A stretch of 64,000 nucleotides of DNA from Linnemannia elongata (Eukaryota; Mortierellomycota; Mortierellomycetes; Mortierellales; Mortierellaceae). Under the pieces are notes generated by a model. The model saw only the letters and a list, made by a program, of their open reading frames with translations, ran no database searches and had not been told where the DNA came from. Positions 12,883 to 26,240 of this stretch are shown piece after piece. The number at the start of each line of letters is the position of its first letter. Position 1 is the stretch's first letter. The position numbers and the translations under genes are program-made. The stretch covers positions 62,001 through 126,000 of the forward strand of contig JAXBDG010000010.1 in the NCBI GenBank assembly GCA_036320915.1, read 5' to 3'.

Positions 12883-15800
12883 ATGTCTGAAAAGATCGAA
12901 GGTAATAATCCATTTTCCCTATCACTCTCTTCACAATACAACCCCAAATCGCTCCACCACCACCAAATCCCCCTCCAGCTCCACTTTCCACAAGACAAAC
13001 ACAGCACACCTTCCGCTCCCCTCTGCTCGACTTTTCTGCAAAAGCAGTTGCAAGGTCATTCTCACACGAGCGGCTGCAATATTATCATCCCCCCCCCAGA
13101 CACCACATCAAATCCGTCAACAAACAACCCTTCATCCTTCCGCTCATCCCTTTTGTAGCCCTCCCTTTATTGCTGTCTTTTTTTAAAAAAGGACCTGTTT
13201 CCTAATCATTTTTTTATTTATATCCACGTCCATAATCTTACAGAACCCCAACAGAAGGGTGACCTCCAAGTCGAGGAAGCCGAGCACCACGAGCACGCCG
13301 ACGAGATCTCCCCCGAGCTTGAGGCCCTCCTTAAAACTGACCCCAAGCACGGTCTTACCACCGCCGAGGCCGCTGAGCGTCTCGCCCGCTTCGGCCCCAA
13401 CGAGCTCGCTGAGGTCAAGCGCAACCCTCTCCTCAAGTTCTTGGGCTACTTCACCGGAGCCATTGCTTATTTGATCGAGATCGCCTGTATTATCTCTGCT
13501 GTTGTCGAGGACTGGCTCGATTTCGGTATTATTCTTGGTCTTTTGATTGTCAACGCCTGTATCGGTTTCATTGAGGAGTCCAAGGCTGAGTCTGCATTGG
13601 ATGCCCTTCGTCAGACTCTTGCCTTGAAGACCCGTGTCTGGAGAGACGGCCACTTGGTCGAGCTCGATGTTGCCAACTTGGTTCCCGGTGATATCATTGT
13701 CCTCCGTCTCGGTGATATTATCCCCGCCGATGGTCGTCTTCTCGGAATTGGTGCCACCGGTGAGGCCACCGAGGGTGATCTCTTGGTTGACCAGTCCGCC
13801 TTGACCGGAGAGTCCCTCCCTGTCGCCAAGAACAAGGGCAAGACCGTCTACTCGTCCTCGATCGTCAAGCAGGGTCAGCAGATGGCTGTCGTTACCAAGA
13901 CAGGTGGTGACACCTTCATTGGTCGCGCTGCCAACCTCATCTCCATCACCACCGAGGAGGGTCACTTCCAGAAGATCATCAACCGCATTGGTAACTTCTT
14001 GATTCTCATCACCGTCGTCCTCGTCCTCATCATCATGGTCTACCAGCTCGTTCACTTCAAGAATGACGAGAAGGGCAGGGGTAAGTTCATGACCGTCCTC
14101 CGCAAGGTTCTCGTTCTCACTGTCGCTGCCATTCCCGTCGGTCTCCCCACCGTCATGTCCGTCACCATGGCCGTCGGTGCTAAGCAGCTCGCCGCTAAGA
14201 AGGTTATCGTCAAGCGTTTGACAGCCGTCGAGGAGATGGCCTCTGTCTCTGTTCTCTGCTCCGACAAGACCGGTACCTTGACCCTCAACGAGTTGACCTT
14301 CGATGAGCCCTACCTCTCGAACAACTACACTTCCGATGACATCCTTTTGTACTCCTACCTCGCCGCCGAGGCTGGTGCCAACGACCCCATTGAGTTCGCC
14401 GTCCGTACCGCTGCCGAGGCTCAGCTTGCCATTCTCCAGGGCCGTACCCACAAGCACGAGGTTCCCGGCTTCAAGGTTACTTCTTTCTTGCCCTTCAACC
14501 CCTCGACCAAGCTCACCCAGGCTACCATCACCAACCTCACCACCAACTCTACCTTCAAGGTCGCCAAGGGTGCCCCCCAGGTCATCATCAAGCTCGTCGG
14601 TGGTGATGATGATGCCGTTCGTGCCGTTAACTCTCTTGCTAAGCGTGGTCTCCGTGCCTTGGGTGTCGCCCGTACCGTTGAGGGTAACATGGACCAGTGG
14701 GAGCTTATTGGTATGATCTCCTTGATTGACCCCCCTCGCCCTGACTCTGCCGAGACCATCCGTCGCTGTAACGATATGGGTGTTGCCGTCAAGATGATTA
14801 CCGGAGACCAGCTTATCATTGCCAAGGAGGTTGCCCACCGTCTCGGTATGCAGCGTGTCATGTTGGATGCTGGTCACTTGGTCGATGCTACCAAGTCCGA
14901 GGAGGAGGTTACCGAGCACGTTATCCGCGCCGATGGTTTCGCCCACGTTATTCCCGAGCACAAGTACCGCGTCGTTGAGCTTCTCCAGAAGCGCGGTATC
15001 CTCGTCGGTATGACTGGTGATGGTGTCAACGATGCCCCCGCTCTCAAGAAGGCCAACGTCGGTATTGCCGTCCACGGATGCACTGACGCTGCCCGTTCTG
15101 CTGCCGATATTGTCTTGCTCGCCCCTGGTTTGTCGACCATTGTCGATGGTTTGGTTACCTCCCGTGCCATTTTCCAGCGCATGCGTTCCTATGCCCTTTA
15201 CCGTATCACCTCGACCGTCCACTTCTTGATGTTCTTCTTCGTTGTCGTCATGGCCTACGACTGGTCCCTTCCCCCTCACTTGCTCATCTTGATTTGCATC
15301 TTGAACGATCTCGCCACCTTGGTTATTGCCGTCGATAACGCCCAGATCTCCCAGCACCCCGATAAGTGGAGAATCGGTCAATTGATCACCATGTCCGTCG
15401 TTCTCGGAGCCCTCCTCTGCGCCTTGTCCTTTGCCCACTTCTACGTCTTCTGGAAGGTCTACGGTTACGAGCCTCTCAACTCGCCCCACGGTAATGATGT
15501 TCGTGAGGAGGATAAGATCCCCGATGAGCTCCGCAAGCTCGAGTCGATCATGTACCTCCACATCTCGTCCGCCCCTCACTTCGTCATCTTCTCTACCCGT
15601 TTGACTGGTTACTTCTGGGAGAACCTCCCCTCGCCCATTTTCGCCATCGTCATTATCGGTACCCAGATCATTGCCTTGTTGATGGTTATCTTCGGTGGTC
15701 TTACCCCCAAGGTCCCCGCTGGCCAGGCCATCGTTGTCTTGCTCATCTCCTTCGTCTACTTCATCTTGTTGGATGTTGTCAAGGTCCAGATCTTCAAGCG

Positions 15801-15996
15801 CTGGTCGTTCAAGCTCACCGCCACCTTGGTCCCCACCAGTGCCCGCCGCACCAAGTTGGTCGAGCGCAACGCCGCTAAGATCCAGCAGAAGCGTGTCTGG
15901 GAGTCCATTGACCAGGTCCGCAAGGTCGCTGTCATGACCGCCGTCGTCTCCTCTTTCGCAGAGAAGTCTGCTGTCGTTGAGGAGGAGACCAAGTAA
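12883..15996 (+). CDS. PMA1: Plasma membrane H+-ATPase (P-type, IIIA)
   Basis: Pma1 hydrolyses ATP to pump protons out of the cell and builds the gradient that drives nutrient uptake. Two exons: a tiny 19-nt exon 12883-12901 (MSEKIE plus one base), a 342-nt intron, then 13244-15996, giving 923 codons, the normal fungal length. Visible landmarks are the TGES actuator motif, the phosphorylation motif DKTGTL (Asp near residue 347), KGAPQ in the nucleotide domain, the TGDQ and GDGVNDAPALKKA hinge motifs, and about ten membrane segments including RITSTVHFLMFFF. The C-terminal tail (RVWESIDQVRKVAVMTAVV) resembles the regulatory tail phosphorylated in yeast Pma1. Codon use is strongly biased to C-ending and selected G-ending codons, unlike neighbouring genes, consistent with very high expression. 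A TATA-like box and CT-rich leader precede it and an AATAAA follows the stop. Frame and splice phases are clean. Confidence 0.98.
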
Positions 15997-16370
15997 AATC
16001 TGTCAATCCCCCATCTGCACTTCAAAAATCAGAATTATGTATATCTTCATCTCTTAATAAATAGAATATAATATGAAAAAATATTTTTATTGTTCTTGTT
16101 ATGCAATGGTGAACGAGGAGAGAGAAGTACCATATAAAAAAATTGATCTTTTTTTTCTTGTAGTTGCTTTTATTGTTCCCTATCTCCTTGCAAACGTGTG
16201 TTTGATTGTTTACAGACAATGTGCTCATGTGTACTGCCCTGAGTCAAGATGAGGGGAAGGAGATAGGATCGGATGTCAACAAAGGACATTACCGGGCACA
16301 AGTGCGAAAAAAAAGCATGACACTGCCTGAGAGCGGAAACGAAGGGCGCGAAGCGGAGACGAGATCGATC
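15997..16370. other. Convergent intergenic region PMA1/HOP2
   Basis: 374 bases hold the 3' untranslated ends of two convergent genes. It is A/T-rich near PMA1 and shows no further gene. Confidence 0.7.
16056..16061 (+). terminator. Poly(A) signal of PMA1
   Basis: AATAAA lies 60 bases after the PMA1 stop codon, in A/T-rich sequence. Confidence 0.6.
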
Positions 16371-18079
16371 TCATGTCGAAAGGAGGTCTCTTGGGTTGAT
16401 GTTAATATCAATAGGATCATCCAGCGAGATATCCAGTTCCTCCTAAATGGCATAGTAAGGGCATCAGATTGTACCATAGATCAGATTCGTTGTCCTCTGC
16501 CTCACCCACAATATGAGTAACAACAACATAAACGACAACAACAATAAAGCCAAACAAAAAGAACGGAGAAAATAAAGGTCGAGACGCAGCAATTAGACGA
16601 CCTTATGCTCAATTGTTTCAACTATTATGCGGACATTCTTACCAACAACTCCTTGGGTTTCCCTGGAAGGTTTTCAGTGACAGTCGAGAACATATCCTTG
16701 AACTGTATACGAGACGTTCGAGAACATGAAGAGAAAAAAAAAAGTCAACAACCCACACAATCAATACCTTCACTCAAAGTTAGTTTTACCAAGGATAATC
16801 GAGACGCAATTAAGAAAAAGCAAGGAGAGGGGGAAAAGAGGAGAACCAAACTCCATAGATGTTGTTATTATAGATCAGGCATACGTACCAATCGTCGTCT
16901 CTGGGTCCATAGTTTTCGGTGAGTCTCCATCTCACGAGTCACCCGCTGCCTCTCCTCGACTGGGACCAGCTGTGAACCAGAGCGCAAAAGGACAAGGTGC
17001 TCCTTGGATTGTTCGTTCTACGAATCAAGGGTACAACCAAAAAATGAGAAAATAAGGAGAGGAGCAGTTAGTTTCAACAATAAGTCTAGTCTCGGGCTAT
17101 TCCCGCCTCAATGTTGCATGGATGACGCATGGGTCATGCGTCGGGTGAGCAGGGGGTGAGAGGCACACCTTTGATGTCAGCATGGCCAATCTATGCTGGA
17201 TTTCCTCCGTTGTCAGTGCAGAGTTGAGCGACGCGAGTTCTATCCAAACGAATAGCAGGTCAAAGTGATCAGCCTATCAGTCTCGGCCTTGACGTTCAAT
17301 GGGCTAAAAATGAACGCGACCGGACAATGGCATTCAAGGAAGAGTGGTTAGTTGTACCTGCTGAAAGCTGCTTCTGCTTTGACTTTTGTTCAGCGATTGT
17401 CTCCCGAAGTTGGAGCAGTCTCTTGTCGATCGAAGCAAGTTCATCAGGCTTGGCCGCCTCTATCGTGTCCTGTCAATGGACAACGCAGATAAAAAAATGT
17501 AATGATGTTGGCGTAGAGAAACGAGAGGCAAGTGGACGTGTGAGTGTAGGGACGAGCAACAAAGAGAGATATAGCCTTGTTTAGATACATGAGTGATAGC
17601 TAGTTACCTGGCGGATGACGTAGATGGTTTGCTTGCCAAAGGTCTTTGAGGTCAGGAGCTCCTTGTCGACGAGCGAGTTAACGGCGCGTTGGCATTCAGT
17701 CTTTGTGACTGCTGCGTGGAGGTTGCTGACAATATCCACTGTAGGAGAGCAGCACAAGCAGACAGTAAGGAGGAGCATGGGGTCAGGTCAGGTCAATACT
17801 ATTATGAAACGTGTCTAGTGTCCTTCTTGTGCAGTAGGAGAGTGCGTGGTAAGAGTGGATGACTTACTGACGCTGTAGGGTCGGTTTTGCCTGGACATGT
17901 AGTCCAGGACGATCCTCTCGGGCTAGAGATCAGGTAACAGGGAATGTGTGTTTGTTGACGAGGTTATTCTCCGCTGTCACTCATTGTCCTGAGACAAAGG
18001 GCTGCGGGATGCAGTCGAATGAGTCTTGCGGGAAGAGTACCTTGTTGCTGCTGACGGATGTCTTTTTCTCCTTTGGCAT
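16371..18079 (-). CDS. HOP2: Meiotic homologous-pairing protein Hop2 (PSMC3IP/TBPIP)
   Basis: Hop2 acts with Mnd1 in meiosis to stimulate Dmc1/Rad51 strand invasion between homologues. Eight short exons: 18079-18041, 17922-17868, 17738-17608, 17469-17358, 17239-17169, 17017-16889, 16702-16643 and 16442-16371. They total 222 codons against about 217 in the human protein, and all phases agree. Residues about 14-80 form the winged-helix DNA-binding domain (PERIVLDYMSRQNRPYSV, then KTFGKQTIYVIRQ). A leucine-rich coiled coil follows (IDKRLLQLRETIAEQ), then the conserved C-terminal helices (LVLLRSGSQLVPVEERQRV, HRKLWTQRRRL). Introns make up well over half the gene. The GNAT gene lies 197 bases upstream on the same strand. 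Its presence suggests a meiotic programme, though Hop2 alone does not prove sex. Confidence 0.92.
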
Positions 18080-18275
18080 GGTCGATTTGTCGATGAGTTG
18101 TGTGGAGATGGGTGGGGTTGGTTCAAGGGACGGCTGGACAGACAAGGAGAGAACGAGGGAGAATAAAGAAAGTGGTGGCAAATTGATTCAGCCACACACG
18201 ATACAAATGCTATATTTTTATTTAATTTTTTTGTTTCAACGTTGTCCTTTGCCACCAATTCCATTCTTTTTGTTA

Positions 18276-19641
18276 CTACTCCTTCGTGCTCTTGTCAACG
18301 CCTATCCACAGGTAGAATCCAATACGGCGCCATCCACATCGCTCCATAAAGATCATTGTCGCCTGATTGTAATCCATGCAATCCGCGTGCGCAACAAGAG
18401 TCGTGGCTGATACAGACTCGACATCGTCGCCTCGCGTCGCCAAGATCTCGCGCGCGAGTTCAATATGGGTCATTGCCAGGCTGTGGAGAACAAGTCTACC
18501 CAGACCTGTCTTGCGGTACTCTGGCAGCACATGCAACGCTGCAACCGAGACTAGGAGTAGTAATAACAAGAATAACAGTCCAGGTTAGGCTATTGCTGCT
18601 ACGAATGTTCACACAATAGTGAATGTATGACAGCTAACGTACAGTCTCCATGGGTGCCTGCCCAGGCGACCATCTCTCCCTTCTTGTTTCGGAAGCACAT
18701 CGATCGCCTGATAATAAAGCGGCCGTATTCCTCGTCGTATTTGACACCGTTCAACTCGATCATGAGAGGAATGTCGCTCTCTACCATTGGACCCAGTACC
18801 AGTCCTTCCTTTTCTTCGAGCTCCTGGCATCGACGACGAACCTCGGGGTCGGCCTTCAGGAGCTCCTCTTCAGTGATGACGTGCTTGACTCCCCTGTTGC
18901 CGTCAGACAGCTTGCCAAACGTCTTCAAGGCGGGCAACCAAATGTCGTTAAGGCAGTAAAAGAACTGGAGACCGGCATCATCTTGTCCTATTGTAATGAA
19001 GCAGTTCAGCGAGCAAAGTTAGTACACAGGAGACCAACTGATCGACCAGAACTCAATTCGCAAGTGCAGCATTGCACTTGTTGTCATACTAATCAACAGA
19101 ACATACCTGGAGGAGCCTCGTTAGCGACAGGGTGATCGAGAATCTCATTCATGACCGCGACAACATTCTTTTGATGGCCCTGGATCACAGGATCGTTCTC
19201 AGCAGCTTTGCAAAAATTTTCCGCAGTAGCCTTGAACGAATAGTGTTCATCGATCGCGCCGTCCTCAGATCCCGCTCGTGCCGTGGCCTGCATCAGAGAG
19301 TATTCACACCTGGCATAGACAGTACTGGCATGTCCCGCGATTGTCACGTCGACGGTAGTAAAAACATCCTTGCCCTTGGCGTCCTGGACGGGTAGGGAGC
19401 ATCGGAAGTGAGGGCTGTCGACGTTGGGTTTCCAAGTGACGGTTGTTGTTCCCTCTGAGTGCTTGCTCTTTGAGTCGCGGTCCCTGAGTTCCAGTGCTGA
19501 GACCAGGACAATACCGAACTGTGAGGCGGAAAAGGGGAGCTCGTGGGTGAGTTCGGCAAGGTAGTCGGCGTAACCAGCCTCGGAAGAGATGGGTTTAAGG
19601 AGGGGGAGATGAGTTGATGGAAAGGGTTTGTGTTGATGCAT
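18276..19641 (-). CDS. GNAT-family N-acetyltransferase (GLYAT/FR47-like)
   Basis: Three exons, 19641-19107, 18987-18643 and 18550-18276, give 384 codons with consistent phases. The C-terminal 150 residues show the acetyl-CoA-binding fold: FRNKKGEMVAWAGTHGDFS, then the motif-A loop LPEYRKTGLGRLVL (R/Q-x-x-G-x-G/A-like), and the late block MIFMERCGWRRIGFYLW typical of FR47/GLYAT-like enzymes. The N-terminal half (LLKPISSEAGYADYLAELTH onward) has no obvious catalytic motif and may shape the substrate site. The substrate is unknown. An in-frame upstream ATG at 19722 would add 27 residues, but a TATA-like stretch at about 19740 puts the likely transcript start near or after it, so the ATG at 19641 is preferred. 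It is divergent from PAP1. Family call good; function open. Confidence 0.82.
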
Positions 19642-20243
19642 GGTCGGGTTGAAAGAGATGGAGAGAGCAGAGAGAAAAGAAAGAAAAAAAGAAACCTTCG
19701 GAGAGGAGCTTTTAAAAAACAAGAGCTGAACAGGGGCATATAAGGAAACGATAGCTCAATTGGAGTCTAGGTCCTCCATGGTCCTTCCCTTCTTTCCCTT
19801 CCCTCCCTTTCTTTGCACGCAAAGAACGCCTAAAGTCCGAATTGGTGGCACCCACCAAATTGGGGAGTCGTTTCTCTGTCTTAAATTGCTTAAGGGGAGG
19901 AAATCAGCCTTGAACCAACGTAAACGTCACTTTTTTTTTTTTTTTTTACTTCTTTCTCCTTTCAAACCGTCCTTTGTTTCCACAATCAAACCGTCTCTTT
20001 GTATCTTCTTTGTCTTGACCCATCACCCACAGCAGCAAACCCTGGACATTTTCATCCGCAGGAGAGGACACATTACTCCACATACACCAAAGAGAACCAC
20101 CGATTCTCTATTCAAGTTCAACACCGTCAACTCTTCAACAGCGACAGCCATAACAACCACGGCAACTAAACTGCTCAGCCTGACCGTCTTCTGATTCGCC
20201 ATTCACCTTAAACTACAACAACAGCTAGGACAACGATCGCACC
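19642..20243. promoter_or_regulatory. Shared divergent promoter region, GNAT gene/PAP1
   Basis: About 600 bases separate the two divergent starts. A TATA-like TTATATG on the - strand near 19740 serves the GNAT side. The PAP1 side has a T17 tract and a CA/CT-rich leader. No other feature is seen. Confidence 0.5.
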
Positions 20244-23094
<2,851 letters not shown>

Positions 23095-23805
23095 AGTGGC
23101 TCTTATTAAGTTGTGTTTCAAAATGCTTTTTTTTATCTATTTTTTTTTTTTTTTTTTTTTTTTTTTTCACGATATCGTATCATTCCTACGTGGATGGGAG
23201 ATGACCAGAAATAATGTTATCTGTTTTGTTGGTCTATTGTGGCATCCCTAATCCGAGGCTTCGCGTAGTAGTTGAAATGGATTTCATTTGTTAGGTCATT
23301 TGAAAGAAACACATACTTTACGCGGGAAGCCCCCAGGGTTTCGGAAACTGAGAAGGAGGAGGTCTACATCTGCAAAGTAAGTTGTTCAAGGAGAAAAAGG
23401 CTCTCCCCAATGATGCATCCATAGTCAAGCTGATCATGAAAATGTGCAAATGATAAAAAAAATACCTTTGTGTTGTTTGTTGGGTGCAATGTTGTGCGTA
23501 GGAACTGAGATGATGAGCATTTGGTCCTTTATATGTCTGTGTTACTTATGACTTTATCGTTTGTTGTCAACTAAACGCCTCCCCATTTCGTCCACGCTTC
23601 TTTTTTCTTTCACCTCCTCGTCTCGCTGCTGGCTATCATGAATGTGTACTGTCGCAGATGTCTTTCCCTTTCCCCTTTCCCTCTCCCCTCTCTCTTTGTC
23701 ATCCTTTCATAGATTTGTCCTGTCATCTCTTTAAACACATAGCTCAATTGTAGTCCACTACAAACAAAATAAAAAAAAAACACACTCATAAATGGTTTTG
23801 TTCCT
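23095..23805. other. Convergent intergenic region PAP1/phytochelatin synthase fusion
   Basis: 711 bases hold the 3' ends of two convergent genes, with a T-rich run at 23140-23167. No other gene is seen. Confidence 0.65.
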
Positions 23806-25989
23806 TTATGGCTTGCAGTCGCAATCACAGTCATGGTGCTCGTCCGCAGAAGTAGGTTCATTATCGACTGGTCCGTCCATCATCAGTTCCGGGAACGGAG
23901 AGGGGGAACGAGAAGAAGGGTCCGTCTGCGAGGGTAAGGAGACTGAGGATGAGGAAGCCGTGGATGTGATATCACCATTGCCGTTGCCGATGATACTTTG
24001 AAGCCGCTTGCGCTGGATGTCGAGTTTCTGCCTGGAGGTGGCAGAGATCAAGAAGTAGCCTCGGCATTCACCCGTCTCGGGGTCGACGGGTAGCAGGGAC
24101 TCCCAGAGCTCCTGGACGGTTGCAAAGAAGGGTGGGTACTTGAATCGGGCGGTGTCCAGGACCAGGACCTTGTCCTCACTGGCGTGGTACCCGCCGACGG
24201 GGCTGAAGTGTCCAGATCCCGTTTGTCCCAATGCAGCTCTCGAGAAGGAGAGGACCATATGAACTTGATCCGATGTGCAGACGAGTTTGAGGTCCTGTCG
24301 GAACTGCTCGATCGTCGTCCTGTCGGCACGCTTGGGAGAAACTTTGGCATGGCAGCGGGCGAGACAGCTGAACTGGTTGAAGGTGATGCCCTTTTGTTTC
24401 ATTACATCGACCGAAGTACAACAGTCGAGTTGCTCATCCGAGTACCACCTCCAAACACCTCGCCATTGTCGTCGTGGGTCAATCTCGAGGGCGTTGAGGA
24501 CCATGGATAGAGAAGAGACGCCACAGAAGGCGGGGTCGCTTTGGGTGTTGAAGGAAGTACAGAGGCGGAAGAAACATTCTCCTGTTCCTGCGGTGATCAT
24601 TTCCTGGAAGAGCTTTTTGCCATGTGGGCTGGTGAAGCTGTCGAGATGGCCCGGGAGGTCGCGGCGGTAGAAGGTCGAATCGAGGACAGATTCCATCATC
24701 TCGACAACCTTTGTCTTGTCGTCTGAGAGCGCTGTTGGGTGGCATGGGTCGCGGGTGAGGGTCACTATCGTGGTAGTGGTGGGAGGCGAGATGGTTGTTG
24801 TTGTGATATCCTTGGCGGAGGGCTCCTGGATAAGGTTGCTATCGTCAAGGCTGGGGGTAATATCAGTGTCGTCTTCCAAGGTGGTCGGGTCCAACTCATC
24901 CAAACTCGCCAACACAGCACACCATGAAGGTCTCTTTGTCCTATCCGCCTGTGTACACTGGCGGATCAAATCCAGCACCCGTGGAGGAGGAGCCTTTGAG
25001 AACCGATGCGCCACATCCTCAGGCCTCACCAACACGGGAGTATCAATTCTCTCAAACGGCCGCTCCTCCGTCGCAATCTCCCAAGCCAAGATTCCAAACA
25101 TATACATATCATCCTGCTCCACCGAGATATCCTCCGCTATCGGCTCCTGGTTCAGAGTATTCTTCAATTGAAGTAGCGTCGTTGGAGGGAGGAGTCGCCA
25201 GGAGTGTGTGCGGCCCAGGGTATAATCCCGACGGTGGGATCGTGAGGCATGCCAGGAGAGGTAGGCACGACGGTCAGTATCGAGGAAGATGGTGTCGCTG
25301 GATAAAGAGCCGAGTTGTTGGCCAGGCAGATGGCACTGGATATAGTGGAGTGCTGCTGCAATTTGCTTCAGAACCCCGATCTTGCTCTTCCAGCAGCTCT
25401 TAACTCCAGTCTGTCGGTTATCGTTTCCTGATCCGTCCTCCTGAGAAGCCGCCGCCGTCGTCAGAAAGTCACCTCTGTCAAGACTCTCCCGCAATGATCC
25501 TCTCTCATAATAATCCACCACAAACACTGGTCTCTCTATAGTGGTATAAGCACTCGCGATCGACCCAGGGACAAACTCCGTCGTCATCTTCTCCACGACG
25601 CTCCTGGCACTGCTGCTGTTACTCTCGAGAATACCATGGATACGGACCAATTGAGGCGGCTGCTGGTTATTGTCCAACTGCGAAGCAAGGGTATTCAACC
25701 AAGTCTCCATATCCCTTCGAAGCCCACATCCATTACTGTGTTTGGCCTGTTGTAAAAGGACGGTGTCGGTTCCGAGACGGGCATTGGCTAGGGTTGTGAA
25801 GTCGTTGTTGCGAGCTGGTGGGCGGAGGGGTGTAATATTGGACAGTAAGTCCTGTTTGACCAGGACTGACGGCATCGTTCCTGAAGGGTTGCTTGATTGT
25901 TGAGGTGTGATGAATGTGAAGGTTTGTTGAGTTGAATTGGGTCGGGTGGAAATGGGATGTGAGGAAGGAAGAAACGGAAACCCATGCAA
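23806..25989 (-). CDS. Kinase-like domain fused to phytochelatin synthase
   Basis: Single-exon gene of 727 codons. Residues 437-660 are a complete phytochelatin synthase (papain-like transpeptidase) domain. It joins gamma-Glu-Cys units of glutathione into metal-chelating peptides, usually in the cytosol. The catalytic triad is present: Cys489 in DPAFCGVSSLS, His594 in GSGHFSPVGGY and Asp612 in LDTARFKYPP. Residues about 68-365 resemble a protein kinase: an AK pair at 82-83, a Tyr-kinase-like hinge VFVVDYYERGSLRESL, a subdomain IX-like DDMYMFGILAWEIATEERPF and KRPSW. However, the HRD loop reads LGSLSSDTIFLD and no DFG motif is seen, so it is probably a pseudokinase. A Ser/Thr-rich linker joins the domains. 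The tail ends EHHDCDCDCKP, which looks metal-binding. A TTTAAAA just before the first ATG suggests that Met39 (MPSVLVKQ, at 25875) is the real start. Divergent from VPS20. Confidence 0.9.
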   Translation of the reverse strand: MHGFPFLPSSHPISTRPNSTQQTFTFITPQQSSNPSGTMPSVLVKQDLLSNITPLRPPARNNDFTTLANARLGTDTVLLQQAKHSNGCGLRRDMETWLNTLASQLDNNQQPPQLVRIHGILESNSSSARSVVEKMTTEFVPGSIASAYTTIERPVFVVDYYERGSLRESLDRGDFLTTAAASQEDGSGNDNRQTGVKSCWKSKIGVLKQIAAALHYIQCHLPGQQLGSLSSDTIFLDTDRRAYLSWHASRSHRRDYTLGRTHSWRLLPPTTLLQLKNTLNQEPIAEDISVEQDDMYMFGILAWEIATEERPFERIDTPVLVRPEDVAHRFSKAPPPRVLDLIRQCTQADRTKRPSWCAVLASLDELDPTTLEDDTDITPSLDDSNLIQEPSAKDITTTTISPPTTTTIVTLTRDPCHPTALSDDKTKVVEMMESVLDSTFYRRDLPGHLDSFTSPHGKKLFQEMITAGTGECFFRLCTSFNTQSDPAFCGVSSLSMVLNALEIDPRRQWRGVWRWYSDEQLDCCTSVDVMKQKGITFNQFSCLARCHAKVSPKRADRTTIEQFRQDLKLVCTSDQVHMVLSFSRAALGQTGSGHFSPVGGYHASEDKVLVLDTARFKYPPFFATVQELWESLLPVDPETGECRGYFLISATSRQKLDIQRKRLQSIIGNGNGDITSTASSSSVSLPSQTDPSSRSPSPFPELMMDGPVDNEPTSADEHHDCDCDCKP

Positions 25990-26240
25990 AACGCCGCATT
26001 TTTTTAAAGCCGCACTCAGCTCAGGAACAACCTAGACACGCCACCAATGCATGAATCTGTCACGTGGACTGGACAGCCTGGTGGTACTCGTTTCCCAACC
26101 CTTGGCATTCTTCCTTCTCCTTGACACTTCTTGACACTCTCCTTTGTCTCCAACAGCAACGAATCGACCATCTACTCAACAACCGACATCAACAAACAGC
26201 AACAGCGACAAAAACCTATACATTAACCACCACAGACAGA
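25990..26240. promoter_or_regulatory. Short shared promoter, phytochelatin synthase fusion/VPS20
   Basis: Only 251 bases separate the two divergent ATGs. The - side has a TTTAAAAAAA stretch near 26000; the + side has a CA/CT-rich leader. Confidence 0.5.

Noticed and set aside
13183..15579. 798-codon - open frame antisense to PMA1
   Set aside because: A shadow of the strongly biased PMA1 codons. The antisense product is Gly/Asp/Leu-rich with no motifs.
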